Shown piece after piece: positions 1 through 8,736 of a stretch of 29,520 nucleotides of DNA. The notes under the pieces were generated by a model that worked only from the letters and a program-made list of their open reading frames with translations, was not told the DNA's origin and made no database searches. A program made the translations under genes and the position numbers. Positions within the stretch are counted from its first letter, which is position 1; each line of letters starts with the position of its first letter. Source of the stretch: DAOQTX01 sp035340715 (GTDB taxonomy: Bacteria; Bacteroidota; Bacteroidia; AKYH767-A; OLB10); contig DAOQTX010000035.1 of NCBI GenBank assembly GCA_035340715.1, positions 1-29,520 of the forward strand. The letters run 5' to 3'.

Positions 1-998
1 TCGAAGGATTGATTCGGAATACTTTTCAGATGAGCATTGGAGTGGATTTAGGAAGAGTAGAACGAATGACCTATGATGAAGCAATGCATCAGTATGGATC
101 TGATAAACCTGACACACGATTTGACATGAGATTTCAACATCTCAATGAGCAGATGAAAAACTCAGGATTCCCAATTTTCGATCAAGCTGAAATCATTGTT
201 GGAATTGTAGTAAAGAATCAATCGGAAATGACCAGAAAACAACTGGATCAATTGACAGATTTTGTGAAGCGCCCTCAGGTAGGAGCAAGTGGTTTGGTTT
301 ATGTCAAATACAATAGTGATGGATCTATAAAAAGTTCTATAGATAAATTTTTCGATTCAACTCAATTATTAAATGTGCTAAAATCGTGTTCAGCCTGTGA
401 AGGTGATTTGCTATTAATTTTGGCTGGTCATAAAGATAAAACCTTAAAAGCCTTGTCTGATTTGAGACTTGAAGTAGCTGGTCAATTGGGCTTGAGGAGT
501 ACAACAGAGTTTAAGGCACTTTGGGTCATCGATTTTCCTTTGCTTGAATTGGATGAAGAATCGGGAAGGTGGTTTGCAAAACATCACCCATTCACATCTC
601 CAAAATCTGAAGATATTACTTTGTTAGAAAGTAATCCAGGTAAGGTAAGAGCAAACGCATACGATTTAGTTGTCAACGGAGTTGAGTTGGGAGGAGGTTC
701 AGTTCGTATTTTTGACAAGGGTCTTCAAGAAAAAATGTTCGAAGTTTTGGGTTTCACAAAAGAAGAAGCACAACATCAATTTGGATTCTTAATGAATGCT
801 TTTAAATACGGTGCTCCACCACATGCTGGTATTGCATTTGGTCTCGATCGACTATGTGCAGTAATGGGAGGTTCGGATAGTATAAGAGATTATATTGCTT
901 TCCCTAAAAATAATGCCGGAAAGGATATTATGATAGAAGCCCCATCTACAATAGACAATAAGCAAATGGCTGATTTAGGCCTGAAAATTGCGGAGTAA
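1..998 (+). CDS. aspS: Aspartyl-tRNA synthetase, C-terminal part (5' end outside window)
   Basis: Class II aspartyl-tRNA synthetase, which charges tRNA-Asp with aspartate in the cytoplasm. The frame is open from base 3, so the gene begins upstream; about 331 C-terminal residues are present against roughly 580-600 for bacterial AspRS. Visible family signatures are YGSDKPDTR just after the cut, the bacterial GAD insertion domain in the middle, HHPFTSP, then ANAYDLVVNGVELGGGS and the class II motif 3 region GIAFGLDRL, whose arginine binds ATP. Motifs 1 and 2 and the anticodon-binding domain lie outside the window. A TTG codon at 9 is internal and is not the start. The stop is TAA at 996-998 and no clear intrinsic terminator follows. 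Whether the enzyme is discriminating or also charges tRNA-Asn cannot be decided from this part. Confidence 0.97.
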   Translation, partial: EGLIRNTFQMSIGVDLGRVERMTYDEAMHQYGSDKPDTRFDMRFQHLNEQMKNSGFPIFDQAEIIVGIVVKNQSEMTRKQLDQLTDFVKRPQVGASGLVYVKYNSDGSIKSSIDKFFDSTQLLNVLKSCSACEGDLLLILAGHKDKTLKALSDLRLEVAGQLGLRSTTEFKALWVIDFPLLELDEESGRWFAKHHPFTSPKSEDITLLESNPGKVRANAYDLVVNGVELGGGSVRIFDKGLQEKMFEVLGFTKEEAQHQFGFLMNAFKYGAPPHAGIAFGLDRLCAVMGGSDSIRDYIAFPKNNAGKDIMIEAPSTIDNKQMADLGLKIAE

Positions 999-1004
999 AG
1001 CATT

Positions 1005-1080
1005 ATTAACATCTTAATTGAAGAAGAATTCGAGAATCGCTTGGATTTTTCTTTGTCAAACATGTTAATTTTATTAACAT
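1005..1080. promoter_or_regulatory. Octamer ATTAACAT repeated, with an 8-bp-arm palindrome before the small secreted gene
   Basis: In the gap after aspS the octamer ATTAACAT occurs directly at 1005-1012 and 1073-1080 and inverted (ATGTTAAT) at 1062-1069. The last two form a perfect inverted repeat with 8-base arms and a TTT spacer, ending 21 bases before the ATG at 1102. It could be an operator or a weak mRNA hairpin. The arms are AT-only apart from one base pair, so chance occurrence in AT-rich DNA is possible. No TAnnTTTG promoter element is seen in this gap. Confidence 0.3.
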
Positions 1081-1101
1081 TGACTAACCAATTATCGATT
1101 T

Positions 1102-1479
1102 ATGAAGCAATCCATATTTATTTGTTTCATTCTTGCATGTTGTTTTTTAAGTATTCCAACACAAGCGCAAGAGCACAGACATCATTTGATTTTACAATCA
1201 GAAATTGATTTCTCAGATAAAACCAGAGATGGAGTAATCAATGCAGTTTTTGATTTTGAATTTGTAAAAGAGGTTAAATACTGTGTAGAACAAAACGTAA
1301 TTTGGGTTCAGTATTTGGATAATGATAATCAGTCAGAAGGTATTATTATCACTAAACTAAAAAATTTAGGAGTAGATTTCATCGTTAAAGAATTTTCTCA
1401 AGTTGAACAATTAGTGCAAATCTGTTCAAATGAAAAAACCTATTACCCAATTCAAACCAAGTCATCTCATACACAATGA
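1102..1479 (+). CDS. Small secreted protein of unknown function
   Basis: A 125-residue protein. It starts with a Sec signal peptide: a basic start, a hydrophobic core over about residues 4-19, and a likely cleavage after TQA-Q near residues 22-23. The mature part, about 100 residues, begins with a histidine-rich stretch (EHRHHL). It has alternating strand- and helix-like segments with two cysteines, one near the middle (KYCVEQ) and one near the C-terminus (QICSN). The pattern loosely recalls a small ferredoxin-like (heavy-metal-associated) fold, but no CxxC metal motif is present, so no function is assigned. Its TGA stop overlaps the ATG of the next gene in an ATGA arrangement (1476-1479), which points to one transcript and translational coupling with the large T9SS protein. 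It may act with that protein; this is inference. Confidence 0.75.
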   Translation: MKQSIFICFILACCFLSIPTQAQEHRHHLILQSEIDFSDKTRDGVINAVFDFEFVKEVKYCVEQNVIWVQYLDNDNQSEGIIITKLKNLGVDFIVKEFSQVEQLVQICSNEKTYYPIQTKSSHTQ

Positions 1480-4400
1480 AAAAACTTTTCACATTTGTTT
1501 TCATTTGTTTATTAATGATGCATTTAAATGCTAATGCACAATGCAATGGAGGCACTGTAGGAGGGAGTATAACTCCAACAGCTGCATGGCAGTCTACAAA
1601 CACTGCAGGTATTGCAGGTGGATCATACCGTACATTTAATGCAGTAAGTGGGAATGTCTATTTCTTTTCATTTTGTACAGCAGACGGTGGTAATACCATC
1701 TGGGATACGCAAATCACAATAATGGATAATTTTGGAAACTATGCCGGAGGCTATAATGATGATGCTTGTGGCCTTGCTTCTTCCTTACAATGGACCGCAC
1801 CCTCTACTGCCACCTATAGAGTATTGGTAAATCTTTACAACTGTATTTCGAATACCAACTTGGGAACTATGGTTTATAAAATGTCTCCCCCATTGGTATG
1901 TCCAACAAATTTAGGAACAGGTGTGACCAACCTAACTACTCTTCCGTACTCATCCGGAGCAGGAACTACTTGTGGTATGGTTAACGATCTGAATGCTACA
2001 AATACCATGGCGTGTGGTAATGTAAATTATTTAAGTGGTGAAGATCGTGTTTGGATATTTACGCCCTCAGTAACAGGCTCTATAACCATTACACTCACTG
2101 CACCTGCTGCGAGCTATACCGGATTGATGTTATACTCTGGTTGTCCGCTTAACGGACAAGGAGGTACTTGTGTAGCTAACTCAGTTAGTGCAGCAGGATC
2201 AAAGACCATGAATGTTTGTGTAAATGCAGGTCAACAGTATTTTTTGATTTTAGACAGTTGGGCATCTCCGGCATGTAATGCATACAATGATTTAACCATC
2301 AGTGCTCCAGTTCCAGCTGGAGGTTGTAACCTAGGAACAGGATTAGTAAACATAACATGGCTTCCTTATACTTCAATCAATAGAACTACGTGCGGAAAAG
2401 GAAATGATTTGACACAAAACAATACAGTGAGTTGTGGTAGTAACTTATACCTTACAGGAGAAGATGAAGTTTTTGAATTTACTCCGGTTACATCGGGTAA
2501 TATAACTATAAATCTAACTAGTAGCGGATCTTATACAGGAATGATGCTTTATGCGGGATGTCCCTTAACCAGCTCATGTTCAGGAAGTGCAGGTGTTTGT
2601 GTAGCATTTAATCAAAGCAGTTCAGGGTCTAAATCAATGTGCGTTATGGTAACAGCAGGAGTTACCTATTATTTAGTTATTGATTCTTGGGCAAACCCAT
2701 CATGCAATCCATACAGTATTAGTATATCAAGTCCTTTTCCAGCTGTCCCGGGGGCCACTTGTGCTACCGCCATTTCCTTAGCATCTTTACCGTATTCCGC
2801 TAATAATGTATCGACCTCTTGTACCGGTAATAATTATTTTAACGGAATGACAGGAAGTTGCAATACCTTGTATGAGTCTGGTGAAGACTTGGTATATAGT
2901 TATGTTTCTAGTGGGTCTGAATGTATTGGAATTACTTTATCTGGTGCCAGTTCAAACAATATTGGATTTCAAATTTACAGTGCTTGTCCGGGATCTGCTG
3001 GGGCAACGTGCATTGGCAGTTTTGGTGGCGCTACTTCTGGTACACTATCTGGTAGTGTGATACTTCCTTCAGCAGGTACTTATTATATTGTAATAGATTC
3101 TTGGGCACCTCCATCGAGTGTTACTTTTAATATCAGTGTAACTTCATTTGGAAGTGGTCAAGTAAATGATTTTCCCTGCAATGCACAAATGTTGCCATTA
3201 GGAGTCAACTTTACCGGAAATAATAATTGCTCTTCCGGAAGCAATGAGCCTCCTCCTCCTGCATGTTGGGTGAATCCGAATACTGTTAATTCCGTTTGGT
3301 ATCGATTTATTGCACCAGCCTCAGGTTCCGTTCGTATTCGCACCACACCAGGCACACTATTAAATACGCAGATAGCTGCTTATGCAGGCACATGCGGTAC
3401 TTCAATGATATTGTATGGATGTAATGACAATGCCCCCAGTTGTGGAACTACTTTAAGCTATATATCCGAACTGGTATTAAACAGTTTAACACCAGGAACA
3501 ATCTATTATATAAGCGTAGATGGTTACAATACCCAAACGGGTTCTTTTGGAATAATGGTGGTTGATGCCACTATTGGATATCCGTATGCAGCAGGTCAAG
3601 AATGTATGGTGCCAAATCCAGTTTGTAATAGCACCATTAGTGTTGGCAATCCGGGTTATCAAGCGTGGGGAAATTATTGTGACTTTCCAGGTGGAGGAGG
3701 TAATTGTCTTCTATCAGGTGAAAGGGGATCTGCTTGGTATGAAATACAAATCAACGGAAATGGATTTTTAGAGTTTGATATTATACCAAACGACTGGCCT
3801 GGTGCACCAAGTACTGCCGGAACAGATTATGACTTTGCCATTTGGAGAACACAAACCGCAGGTATTCCTGGCCCACATAGCTGTAGTTCAATCGCAACAG
3901 GAGCAGTGCCGTTAAGATGTAACTATAGTTTCTTAGGCGTAACCGGATGTTTTAGTAATGCCGCTGGAAATGCACCTGCATCATTCCCGGGTTTTAATGC
4001 AGCATACGACAGCCGATTACCTGTTTCAAACGGAGACATATTAATATTGATTGTCAGTAACTTCTCAAATAGTACTTCCGGATTTACGATGAATTTTTCG
4101 GCCGGATCTCCTATCAATTATACGCCAAGTCCTGGAACAATTATATGGTCAGGCGGAATAGACGATGACTGGTTCAAAGCCCCAAATTGGGGAGGATGTG
4201 CCATACCAAATTGCACTACAAACGTGTTGATTTCTCCTTCTGCTGCAAACCAACCCGTTATTAAAGCAAATGGTGCCTGGTGTAAGAGTATCAATATTAA
4301 CGCAGGCGCATCACTTACCATCAACGCAGGATTTAACTTAAATGTTTGTGGAGATTTTAATAACAATGGAAACTTTACAACAGCAAGCACTTCATCTGTT

Positions 4401-5888
4401 ACTTTTAATAATGGCAGCGTTACCCAAAGCATTTTAGGAAATTTAATTGGAGCAAATCGATTTGCAAATGTTTACATCAATAAAACAGGTAATGGAATAG
4501 TAAGTATGAGCAACGATGTAGACATGAGTGGTTTGTTTACTGTTCAAAATGTATCGAGTATTTATAAAGTCAATGGCTTTACACATAGAGTAGGAGGTAA
4601 CTTTAGCAATCTGGGAGTATATGATGCAGGGAACGGCCAATTAGATTTTATTGGATCAGTAGCGCAAAATTATTTAAACAGTGGATTTTTAAATCGCGTA
4701 CTTACCAATCATACAGGGCCTGGAGTGGTATTGGCTTCAAACATGAACATCGGTGTGAATGGCTCCTTAAATTTAAACTTAGGAAAAATCATTACCAATG
4801 CTCTAGAAGTAAATGTTACCAATTCGGATACAGCATCGGTAAATACAGGTAATATCAACAGTTATGTAGAAGGGAATTTAAGACGTAAACTATCAGGGTT
4901 GCCTGGCGCATATAATTTTCCGGTTGGAGTTAGTAGTAAAGGCTATCAATTGGCCAATGTAAAATTCCTTTCCAATACACTAATTAGTAACCTTAGAGCT
5001 TTCTTTGGAGTCTACACTGTGGTTCCACCGGGTTTGGGTTTAACAGAATGCGGAGTTACTTATTCAAATCAAGCTTTGGACAATGGATTTTGGGATATTG
5101 CGGCAAGCAACGATCCATCATCAGGGAATTATGAAATGACTTTATTCAATCGCAACTATACCAATTCAGGTGGAAGTAATGGTTGGACGGTAATGAAAAA
5201 TCCAAATAATGCCGGATGGAGTTTATATAATGGGACATGTGTTATATCTCCGGTCACTTCAGTAAGAAGAACCGGTATGAATGGTTTTTCTAGGTTTGGA
5301 ACAGCTCAAGCACCTCTGCCACTGCCTGTTAGCTTATTAAATTTTGAAGCAAAATCAGTTTCTGACTACATTGCATTGTTATGGTCAACAGCTAGTGAGA
5401 AAAACAATGCTGGATTTGAAATTGAAAGAACAACAGCTTATCCTGATTTTTATAAAATAGGTTTTGTTTCTGGGGCTGGTAATAGTAACATCATAAATGA
5501 ATACCAATTCAATGATGTAAATGTTAAATCGGGGTTCAAATATTATTATCGACTTAAGCAAATTGATTATGATGGAAAGTTTGAGTACAGTCCAATCGTA
5601 TCAGCATACATCAATAGCGATAAATTATTCTCGTACAATATTATGCCGAATCCATATTCAGGTGCAACCAATATAGTCTTCTATAGCGATGAAAATGCAA
5701 TGGTTGACATACGAGTATATAATGTAACAGGAGAATTGGTTAGCATCATTACTGAAGGCAATCTAAATAAAGGCCAATATCTCTATCAATTTAGTGCTAG
5801 GGATAAAGGACATCCACCCGGTATCTATACTCTTCAAATTAAAGTTAACGACCAGTTGATTACGGAACGTTTGGTTGAATTAAATTAA
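1476..5888 (+). CDS. Large T9SS-exported surface protein with PPC-like repeats and type A sorting domain
   Basis: A 1470-residue secreted protein. Residues 1-22 are a signal peptide ending in NANA-Q. A first beta-rich domain is followed by three tandem modules of about 140 residues, starting near 142, 283 and 427. Each has the pattern LGTG..N.T.LPYS, then SGEDxVxxFTP, then YYLVIDSW, which resembles bacterial pre-peptidase C-terminal (PPC-like) beta-sandwich domains. A more distant copy begins near 564 (NSVWYRFIAP, YYISVDGYN). Residues about 707-885 form another beta domain around an ERGSAWYEI motif. From about 889 a stretch rich in N, G and S (WSGGIDDDWFKAPNW) resembles beta-helical surface regions. 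Near 1284 is LPVSLLNFEAK, common before sorting domains, and residues about 1385-1470 form the T9SS type A sorting domain (MPNPYSGATNIVFYS ... GIYTLQI). No catalytic motif was recognised. A structural, adhesive or matrix role is likely, and the ligand is unknown. Confidence 0.9.
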   Translation: MKKLFTFVFICLLMMHLNANAQCNGGTVGGSITPTAAWQSTNTAGIAGGSYRTFNAVSGNVYFFSFCTADGGNTIWDTQITIMDNFGNYAGGYNDDACGLASSLQWTAPSTATYRVLVNLYNCISNTNLGTMVYKMSPPLVCPTNLGTGVTNLTTLPYSSGAGTTCGMVNDLNATNTMACGNVNYLSGEDRVWIFTPSVTGSITITLTAPAASYTGLMLYSGCPLNGQGGTCVANSVSAAGSKTMNVCVNAGQQYFLILDSWASPACNAYNDLTISAPVPAGGCNLGTGLVNITWLPYTSINRTTCGKGNDLTQNNTVSCGSNLYLTGEDEVFEFTPVTSGNITINLTSSGSYTGMMLYAGCPLTSSCSGSAGVCVAFNQSSSGSKSMCVMVTAGVTYYLVIDSWANPSCNPYSISISSPFPAVPGATCATAISLASLPYSANNVSTSCTGNNYFNGMTGSCNTLYESGEDLVYSYVSSGSECIGITLSGASSNNIGFQIYSACPGSAGATCIGSFGGATSGTLSGSVILPSAGTYYIVIDSWAPPSSVTFNISVTSFGSGQVNDFPCNAQMLPLGVNFTGNNNCSSGSNEPPPPACWVNPNTVNSVWYRFIAPASGSVRIRTTPGTLLNTQIAAYAGTCGTSMILYGCNDNAPSCGTTLSYISELVLNSLTPGTIYYISVDGYNTQTGSFGIMVVDATIGYPYAAGQECMVPNPVCNSTISVGNPGYQAWGNYCDFPGGGGNCLLSGERGSAWYEIQINGNGFLEFDIIPNDWPGAPSTAGTDYDFAIWRTQTAGIPGPHSCSSIATGAVPLRCNYSFLGVTGCFSNAAGNAPASFPGFNAAYDSRLPVSNGDILILIVSNFSNSTSGFTMNFSAGSPINYTPSPGTIIWSGGIDDDWFKAPNWGGCAIPNCTTNVLISPSAANQPVIKANGAWCKSININAGASLTINAGFNLNVCGDFNNNGNFTTASTSSVTFNNGSVTQSILGNLIGANRFANVYINKTGNGIVSMSNDVDMSGLFTVQNVSSIYKVNGFTHRVGGNFSNLGVYDAGNGQLDFIGSVAQNYLNSGFLNRVLTNHTGPGVVLASNMNIGVNGSLNLNLGKIITNALEVNVTNSDTASVNTGNINSYVEGNLRRKLSGLPGAYNFPVGVSSKGYQLANVKFLSNTLISNLRAFFGVYTVVPPGLGLTECGVTYSNQALDNGFWDIAASNDPSSGNYEMTLFNRNYTNSGGSNGWTVMKNPNNAGWSLYNGTCVISPVTSVRRTGMNGFSRFGTAQAPLPLPVSLLNFEAKSVSDYIALLWSTASEKNNAGFEIERTTAYPDFYKIGFVSGAGNSNIINEYQFNDVNVKSGFKYYYRLKQIDYDGKFEYSPIVSAYINSDKLFSYNIMPNPYSGATNIVFYSDENAMVDIRVYNVTGELVSIITEGNLNKGQYLYQFSARDKGHPPGIYTLQIKVNDQLITERLVELN

Positions 5889-5931
5889 GGGTCTCCGTCT
5901 GTTTTAATTTTCCCAGAACCACTCTTTGTAT

Positions 5932-5963
5932 TTTGACTCAAACAGCTGATTTCCGTACATTTG
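5932..5963 (+). promoter_or_regulatory. Bacteroidota-type promoter for the DUF349 gene
   Basis: TTTG at 5932-5935 is followed after 20 bases by TACATTTG at 5956-5963, an exact match to the Bacteroidota -33/-7 form TTTG ... TAnnTTTG with normal spacing. Transcription would begin near 5969-5971, giving a leader of about 14 bases before the ATG at 5984. This separates the DUF349 gene from the T9SS gene upstream, which has no intrinsic terminator that I can see. Confidence 0.7.
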
Positions 5964-5983
5964 GACTTTAAATGTATTATTGA

Positions 5984-7924
5984 ATGGATTCGGAGAAAGA
6001 AACAAATAGCGATAACGAATTAAAAATTGATCAAGAAAAGATCAATGCAACAAATGATGTGCAGAAATCTAGTGTGAATGATGATTTTGAAACTCATACT
6101 GAAGCAGATGATGAAAGTGATATTAGCGAAATCGAATTGGATTATGATGAAGAGCAAAGCAAAGAAGAGAACGAAGAGGAACAAGCTGAAGATTCCAACT
6201 ACTTAGTATATAATCGTTCGGATTTAGTTGAAAAGTTAAGTGAACTTGCAAGCTCTGAAGATATTATTGGAGTAAGAAAAAAAGTGAATGCCATTCGTGA
6301 AGCATTTGTAACCATTAGCGATAAAGAAAAATCAGATGCATTAGAAAATTTCTTAGATGAGGGTGGATTGCAAGATGACTTTGTAATTGAAGAAGATGAA
6401 ATTTCAAAGTCATTTTATTCTTTGCTTGAAAAATTCAATCGAAATAAGGTTAAGTATTTTAAGCAACTCGATAAAGAAAGGGGACAGAACTACCATCAGA
6501 AACATGAAATATTATTGCAACTAAAGAATCTGATTCAGCATGAGGAAGATGTATCAAAGGCATTTAATGAGTTTCATGAGTTGCAAGCTAAATGGAGATC
6601 AATAGGTCCGGTGCCTCACCGAAAATCAGAAGATTTATGGATGACCTATAAACACTACATTGATAGTTTTTATGAATTCATTCGTTTAAATAGACAGCTT
6701 CAAGAATTGGATTGGAAGCGCAATTTTGAAATAAAGATTCAATTGTGTGAGCAAGCCGAATCTTTGTTATTGGAACCTTCGATCGGTATTGCTTTAAAAC
6801 AAATTCAAACCTTAAAAAATCAATGGCATGACGTTGGTCAAGTGCCTAGAGAGAGTCGTTCAGAATTGGGTAGCCGATTCAAAGCAGCCATTGATAAAGT
6901 AATTGACCGAAAGAAGCATCTAAGCGAAGAGAATAAGCAACAGCAATTGGATTCGAAAAAATTGAAAGAGGAACTTTGTGAAAAAATCGAATCCATCCTT
7001 AAGAATGAATTAAATGAAAATGTTTCATGGCAGAAAAAGATAACTGAAGTAATTGAACTTCAAGGGGAGTGGAAGAAGGCAGGATATGCAGGTAAGGATG
7101 CTAATGATCTGCTATGGGATCGATTTAAAAATGGATGCGATGCCTTTTTTGCTAAGAAATCGGAGCAGAATAAAAAGAGACGTGCTGAGTTACAAAAAAA
7201 TCTTCAAGCCAAAACGGAGTTAACCATACAAGCGGAAGCGCTTAAAGAAAGTACAGATTGGAAAATTGCAACAGAAGAGTTTATTAAACTTCAAAAGCAA
7301 TGGAAAAAAATTGGATATGCTGGTGAGAAATCAGGCAATCAAATCTGGGATCGATTTAAATCTGCAGGGGACTACTTTTTTGAGGCAAAGAAAAATTTCT
7401 TTTCCAATATTGATCAGGAGTATGAAAAGAATTTAGAATCAAAGATTGCTTTGTTAACTAAAATTGAAAATTTTTCTTCGGATGAGGGAGCAGAGGCAGC
7501 GCTTGAACAAATAAAAGCTTTTCAAAGAGAATGGCTAAGCATCGGATTAGTTCCTATTAAAGAGAAGGATAAAATTCAAAAGAAATATCATCAGGCCATC
7601 AATAAACAATTTAGTGCATTAGGCATTGCCGATCAGCGCAAGACCAAAATTATGTACAAAGAGAGAATCAATCATATTAAGGAGAGTGATGGAATGAGCC
7701 AAAGGAAATTCAGTGCAGAAAAGCAACAATTGAAAAAGAAGTTAAGCGAACTAAACAGCGATGTGCAACTTTGGGAAAACAATCTTGGTTTTTTTGCGAA
7801 ATCAAAAAATGCTGAATCTATCAAAGCAGAATTTGAGACAAAAATTTCAGCTGCAAAGAAAGAAATGGACGTGATCAAAGAAAAATTGGAGATGCTAAAA
7901 ACCACTTTATCTGCCGATAAATAA
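5984..7924 (+). CDS. DUF349 repeat protein
   Basis: A 646-residue, highly charged cytoplasmic protein without a signal peptide or membrane segment. The first 75 or so residues are a very acidic, probably disordered tail. From about residue 150 there are five DUF349-type helical repeats, recognisable by QWxxIGxVP or QWKKxGYAG followed by a W.RFK helix: LQAKWRSIGPVPHRKS, LKNQWHDVGQVPRESR, LQGEWKKAGYAGKD, LQKQWKKIGYAGEKS and FQREWLSIGLVPIKEK. Repeats 3 and 4 are close to each other, with GYAG in place of G.VP, suggesting a recent internal duplication. The C-terminal 100 residues are strongly helical and likely a coiled coil. Such proteins are common in Bacteroidota but have no established reaction, so none is given. 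It has its own promoter and converges on frr. Confidence 0.88.
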   Translation: MDSEKETNSDNELKIDQEKINATNDVQKSSVNDDFETHTEADDESDISEIELDYDEEQSKEENEEEQAEDSNYLVYNRSDLVEKLSELASSEDIIGVRKKVNAIREAFVTISDKEKSDALENFLDEGGLQDDFVIEEDEISKSFYSLLEKFNRNKVKYFKQLDKERGQNYHQKHEILLQLKNLIQHEEDVSKAFNEFHELQAKWRSIGPVPHRKSEDLWMTYKHYIDSFYEFIRLNRQLQELDWKRNFEIKIQLCEQAESLLLEPSIGIALKQIQTLKNQWHDVGQVPRESRSELGSRFKAAIDKVIDRKKHLSEENKQQQLDSKKLKEELCEKIESILKNELNENVSWQKKITEVIELQGEWKKAGYAGKDANDLLWDRFKNGCDAFFAKKSEQNKKRRAELQKNLQAKTELTIQAEALKESTDWKIATEEFIKLQKQWKKIGYAGEKSGNQIWDRFKSAGDYFFEAKKNFFSNIDQEYEKNLESKIALLTKIENFSSDEGAEAALEQIKAFQREWLSIGLVPIKEKDKIQKKYHQAINKQFSALGIADQRKTKIMYKERINHIKESDGMSQRKFSAEKQQLKKKLSELNSDVQLWENNLGFFAKSKNAESIKAEFETKISAAKKEMDVIKEKLEMLKTTLSADK

Positions 7925-7968
7925 AGCAAATTTCAAAAATATTTGTTCATAACCCTGTGAATAAGAAA

Positions 7969-7996
7969 AAAGCTCCATCCTTATTGATGGAGCTTT
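7969..7996 (-). terminator. Strong hairpin, best U-tract on the minus strand (end of frr transcript)
   Basis: Perfect 11-bp inverted repeat AAAGCTCCATC (7969-7979) and GATGGAGCTTT (7986-7996) with a 6-base loop. Read leftward, the stem is followed by TTTTTT from the A-run just before it, a classic intrinsic terminator for frr. Read rightward it is followed by TTTCTACTTTACC, a weaker tract, so it may also slow transcripts of the DUF349 gene. Confidence 0.75.
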
Positions 7997-8055
7997 CTAC
8001 TTTACCTTTGAACTGAAAGTTTTTAAGGTTTTACATTAACACGGTTTTTAAGGAA

Positions 8056-8100
8056 GAAACTCCCGCTTTTCGCCTCCTCATCTCGGGAGTTTTCTTTTTT
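8056..8100 (+). terminator. Hairpin with long pyrimidine-rich loop and strong U-tract on the plus strand
   Basis: AAACTCCCG (8057-8065) pairs perfectly with CGGGAGTTT (8084-8092), extended by a G-T pair at 8056/8093, with an 18-base loop (8066-8083). Read rightward the stem runs into TTTTCTTTTTT, a good intrinsic terminator for transcripts arriving from the DUF349 gene. Read leftward it is followed only by TTTCTTCCTT. The loop contains CCTCCT, the anti-Shine-Dalgarno-like core, which is discussed as a finding. Confidence 0.65.
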
Positions 8101-8137
8101 CTATCAAGTCAAAAACAAAAACTGTTCCAAGAATAAA

Positions 8138-8698
8138 TCAAACAGTCATTATTTCTTTTTCCTTACTTTCTAAATGTTTGTCTACTTTTAGAATGTATTG
8201 ATCGGTTGTGGTTTGAACCTTTGTCTCCGCATCTTTAGCCACATCTTCAGGCAAGCCATTTTTCAACTCTTTTTTTATTAAATCGTTGGCATCTTTTCGA
8301 ATATTGCGAATACTAACTTTTGTTTGTTCTCCTTCTTGCTTAGTCTTTTTCACGAGTTCTTTCCTCCTTTCTTCTGTCAATGGTGGAATATTGAGTCGTA
8401 TCACTGATCCATCGTTCATTGGCGTAACACCAAGATTCGCTCCCATGATTGATTTCTCAATATTAACCAACATGCCTTTCTCCCATGGTTGAATTACAAT
8501 AGTTCTTGCATCTGGTGTAGTAATGTTTGATACCTGATTTAAAGGAGTATTTGATCCATAATAATCTACCATGATTCCATCCAACATATGTGGGCTGGCT
8601 TTTCCGGCCCTGATCTTTGCCAATTCAGCCTCTAGATGATCGATAGCTTTATTCATCTGATCGTCTGTAGATTGGTAAATTGTATTTAAGTTTTGCAT
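8138..8698 (-). CDS. frr: Ribosome recycling factor
   Basis: A 186-residue protein, the normal RRF length. With EF-G it splits post-termination ribosomes into subunits. The sequence runs colinearly with the family: an N-terminal helix (ELAKIRAGKASPHMLDGIMVDYYG), the beta-sandwich domain with TPDARTIVIQPWEK and GVTPMNDGSVIRLNIPPLTEERRKELVK, then the long C-terminal helices. The arginines of RAGKASP and of EERRKEL are the typical conserved positions. The start is ATG at 8696-8698. It lies 38 bases after pyrH and is probably cotranscribed with it, as in many bacteria, although a promoter-like element is present in the gap. The transcript should end at the hairpin at 7969-7996 or be slowed at 8056-8093. 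Confidence 0.97.
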   Translation of the reverse strand: MQNLNTIYQSTDDQMNKAIDHLEAELAKIRAGKASPHMLDGIMVDYYGSNTPLNQVSNITTPDARTIVIQPWEKGMLVNIEKSIMGANLGVTPMNDGSVIRLNIPPLTEERRKELVKKTKQEGEQTKVSIRNIRKDANDLIKKELKNGLPEDVAKDAETKVQTTTDQYILKVDKHLESKEKEIMTV

Positions 8699-8714
8699 AA
8701 CACGTGATTTTTTA

Positions 8715-8722
8715 CAAATATA
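8715..8722 (-). promoter_or_regulatory. Possible -7 element for frr
   Basis: Read leftward, TATATTTG (8722 to 8715) matches TAnnTTTG exactly, 16 bases before the frr ATG. No clear TTG lies at the expected 19-21 base distance (only TTC near 8745-8747), so this is a half match. If real it would give frr a nearly leaderless transcript independent of pyrH. Confidence 0.35.
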
Positions 8723-8736
8723 AGTAATGAATAATT

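Noticed and set aside
1476..5888. Protease or glycosidase activity for the large T9SS protein
   Set aside because: PPC-like modules often accompany peptidases, but no catalytic domain or motif is visible in the 1470 residues.
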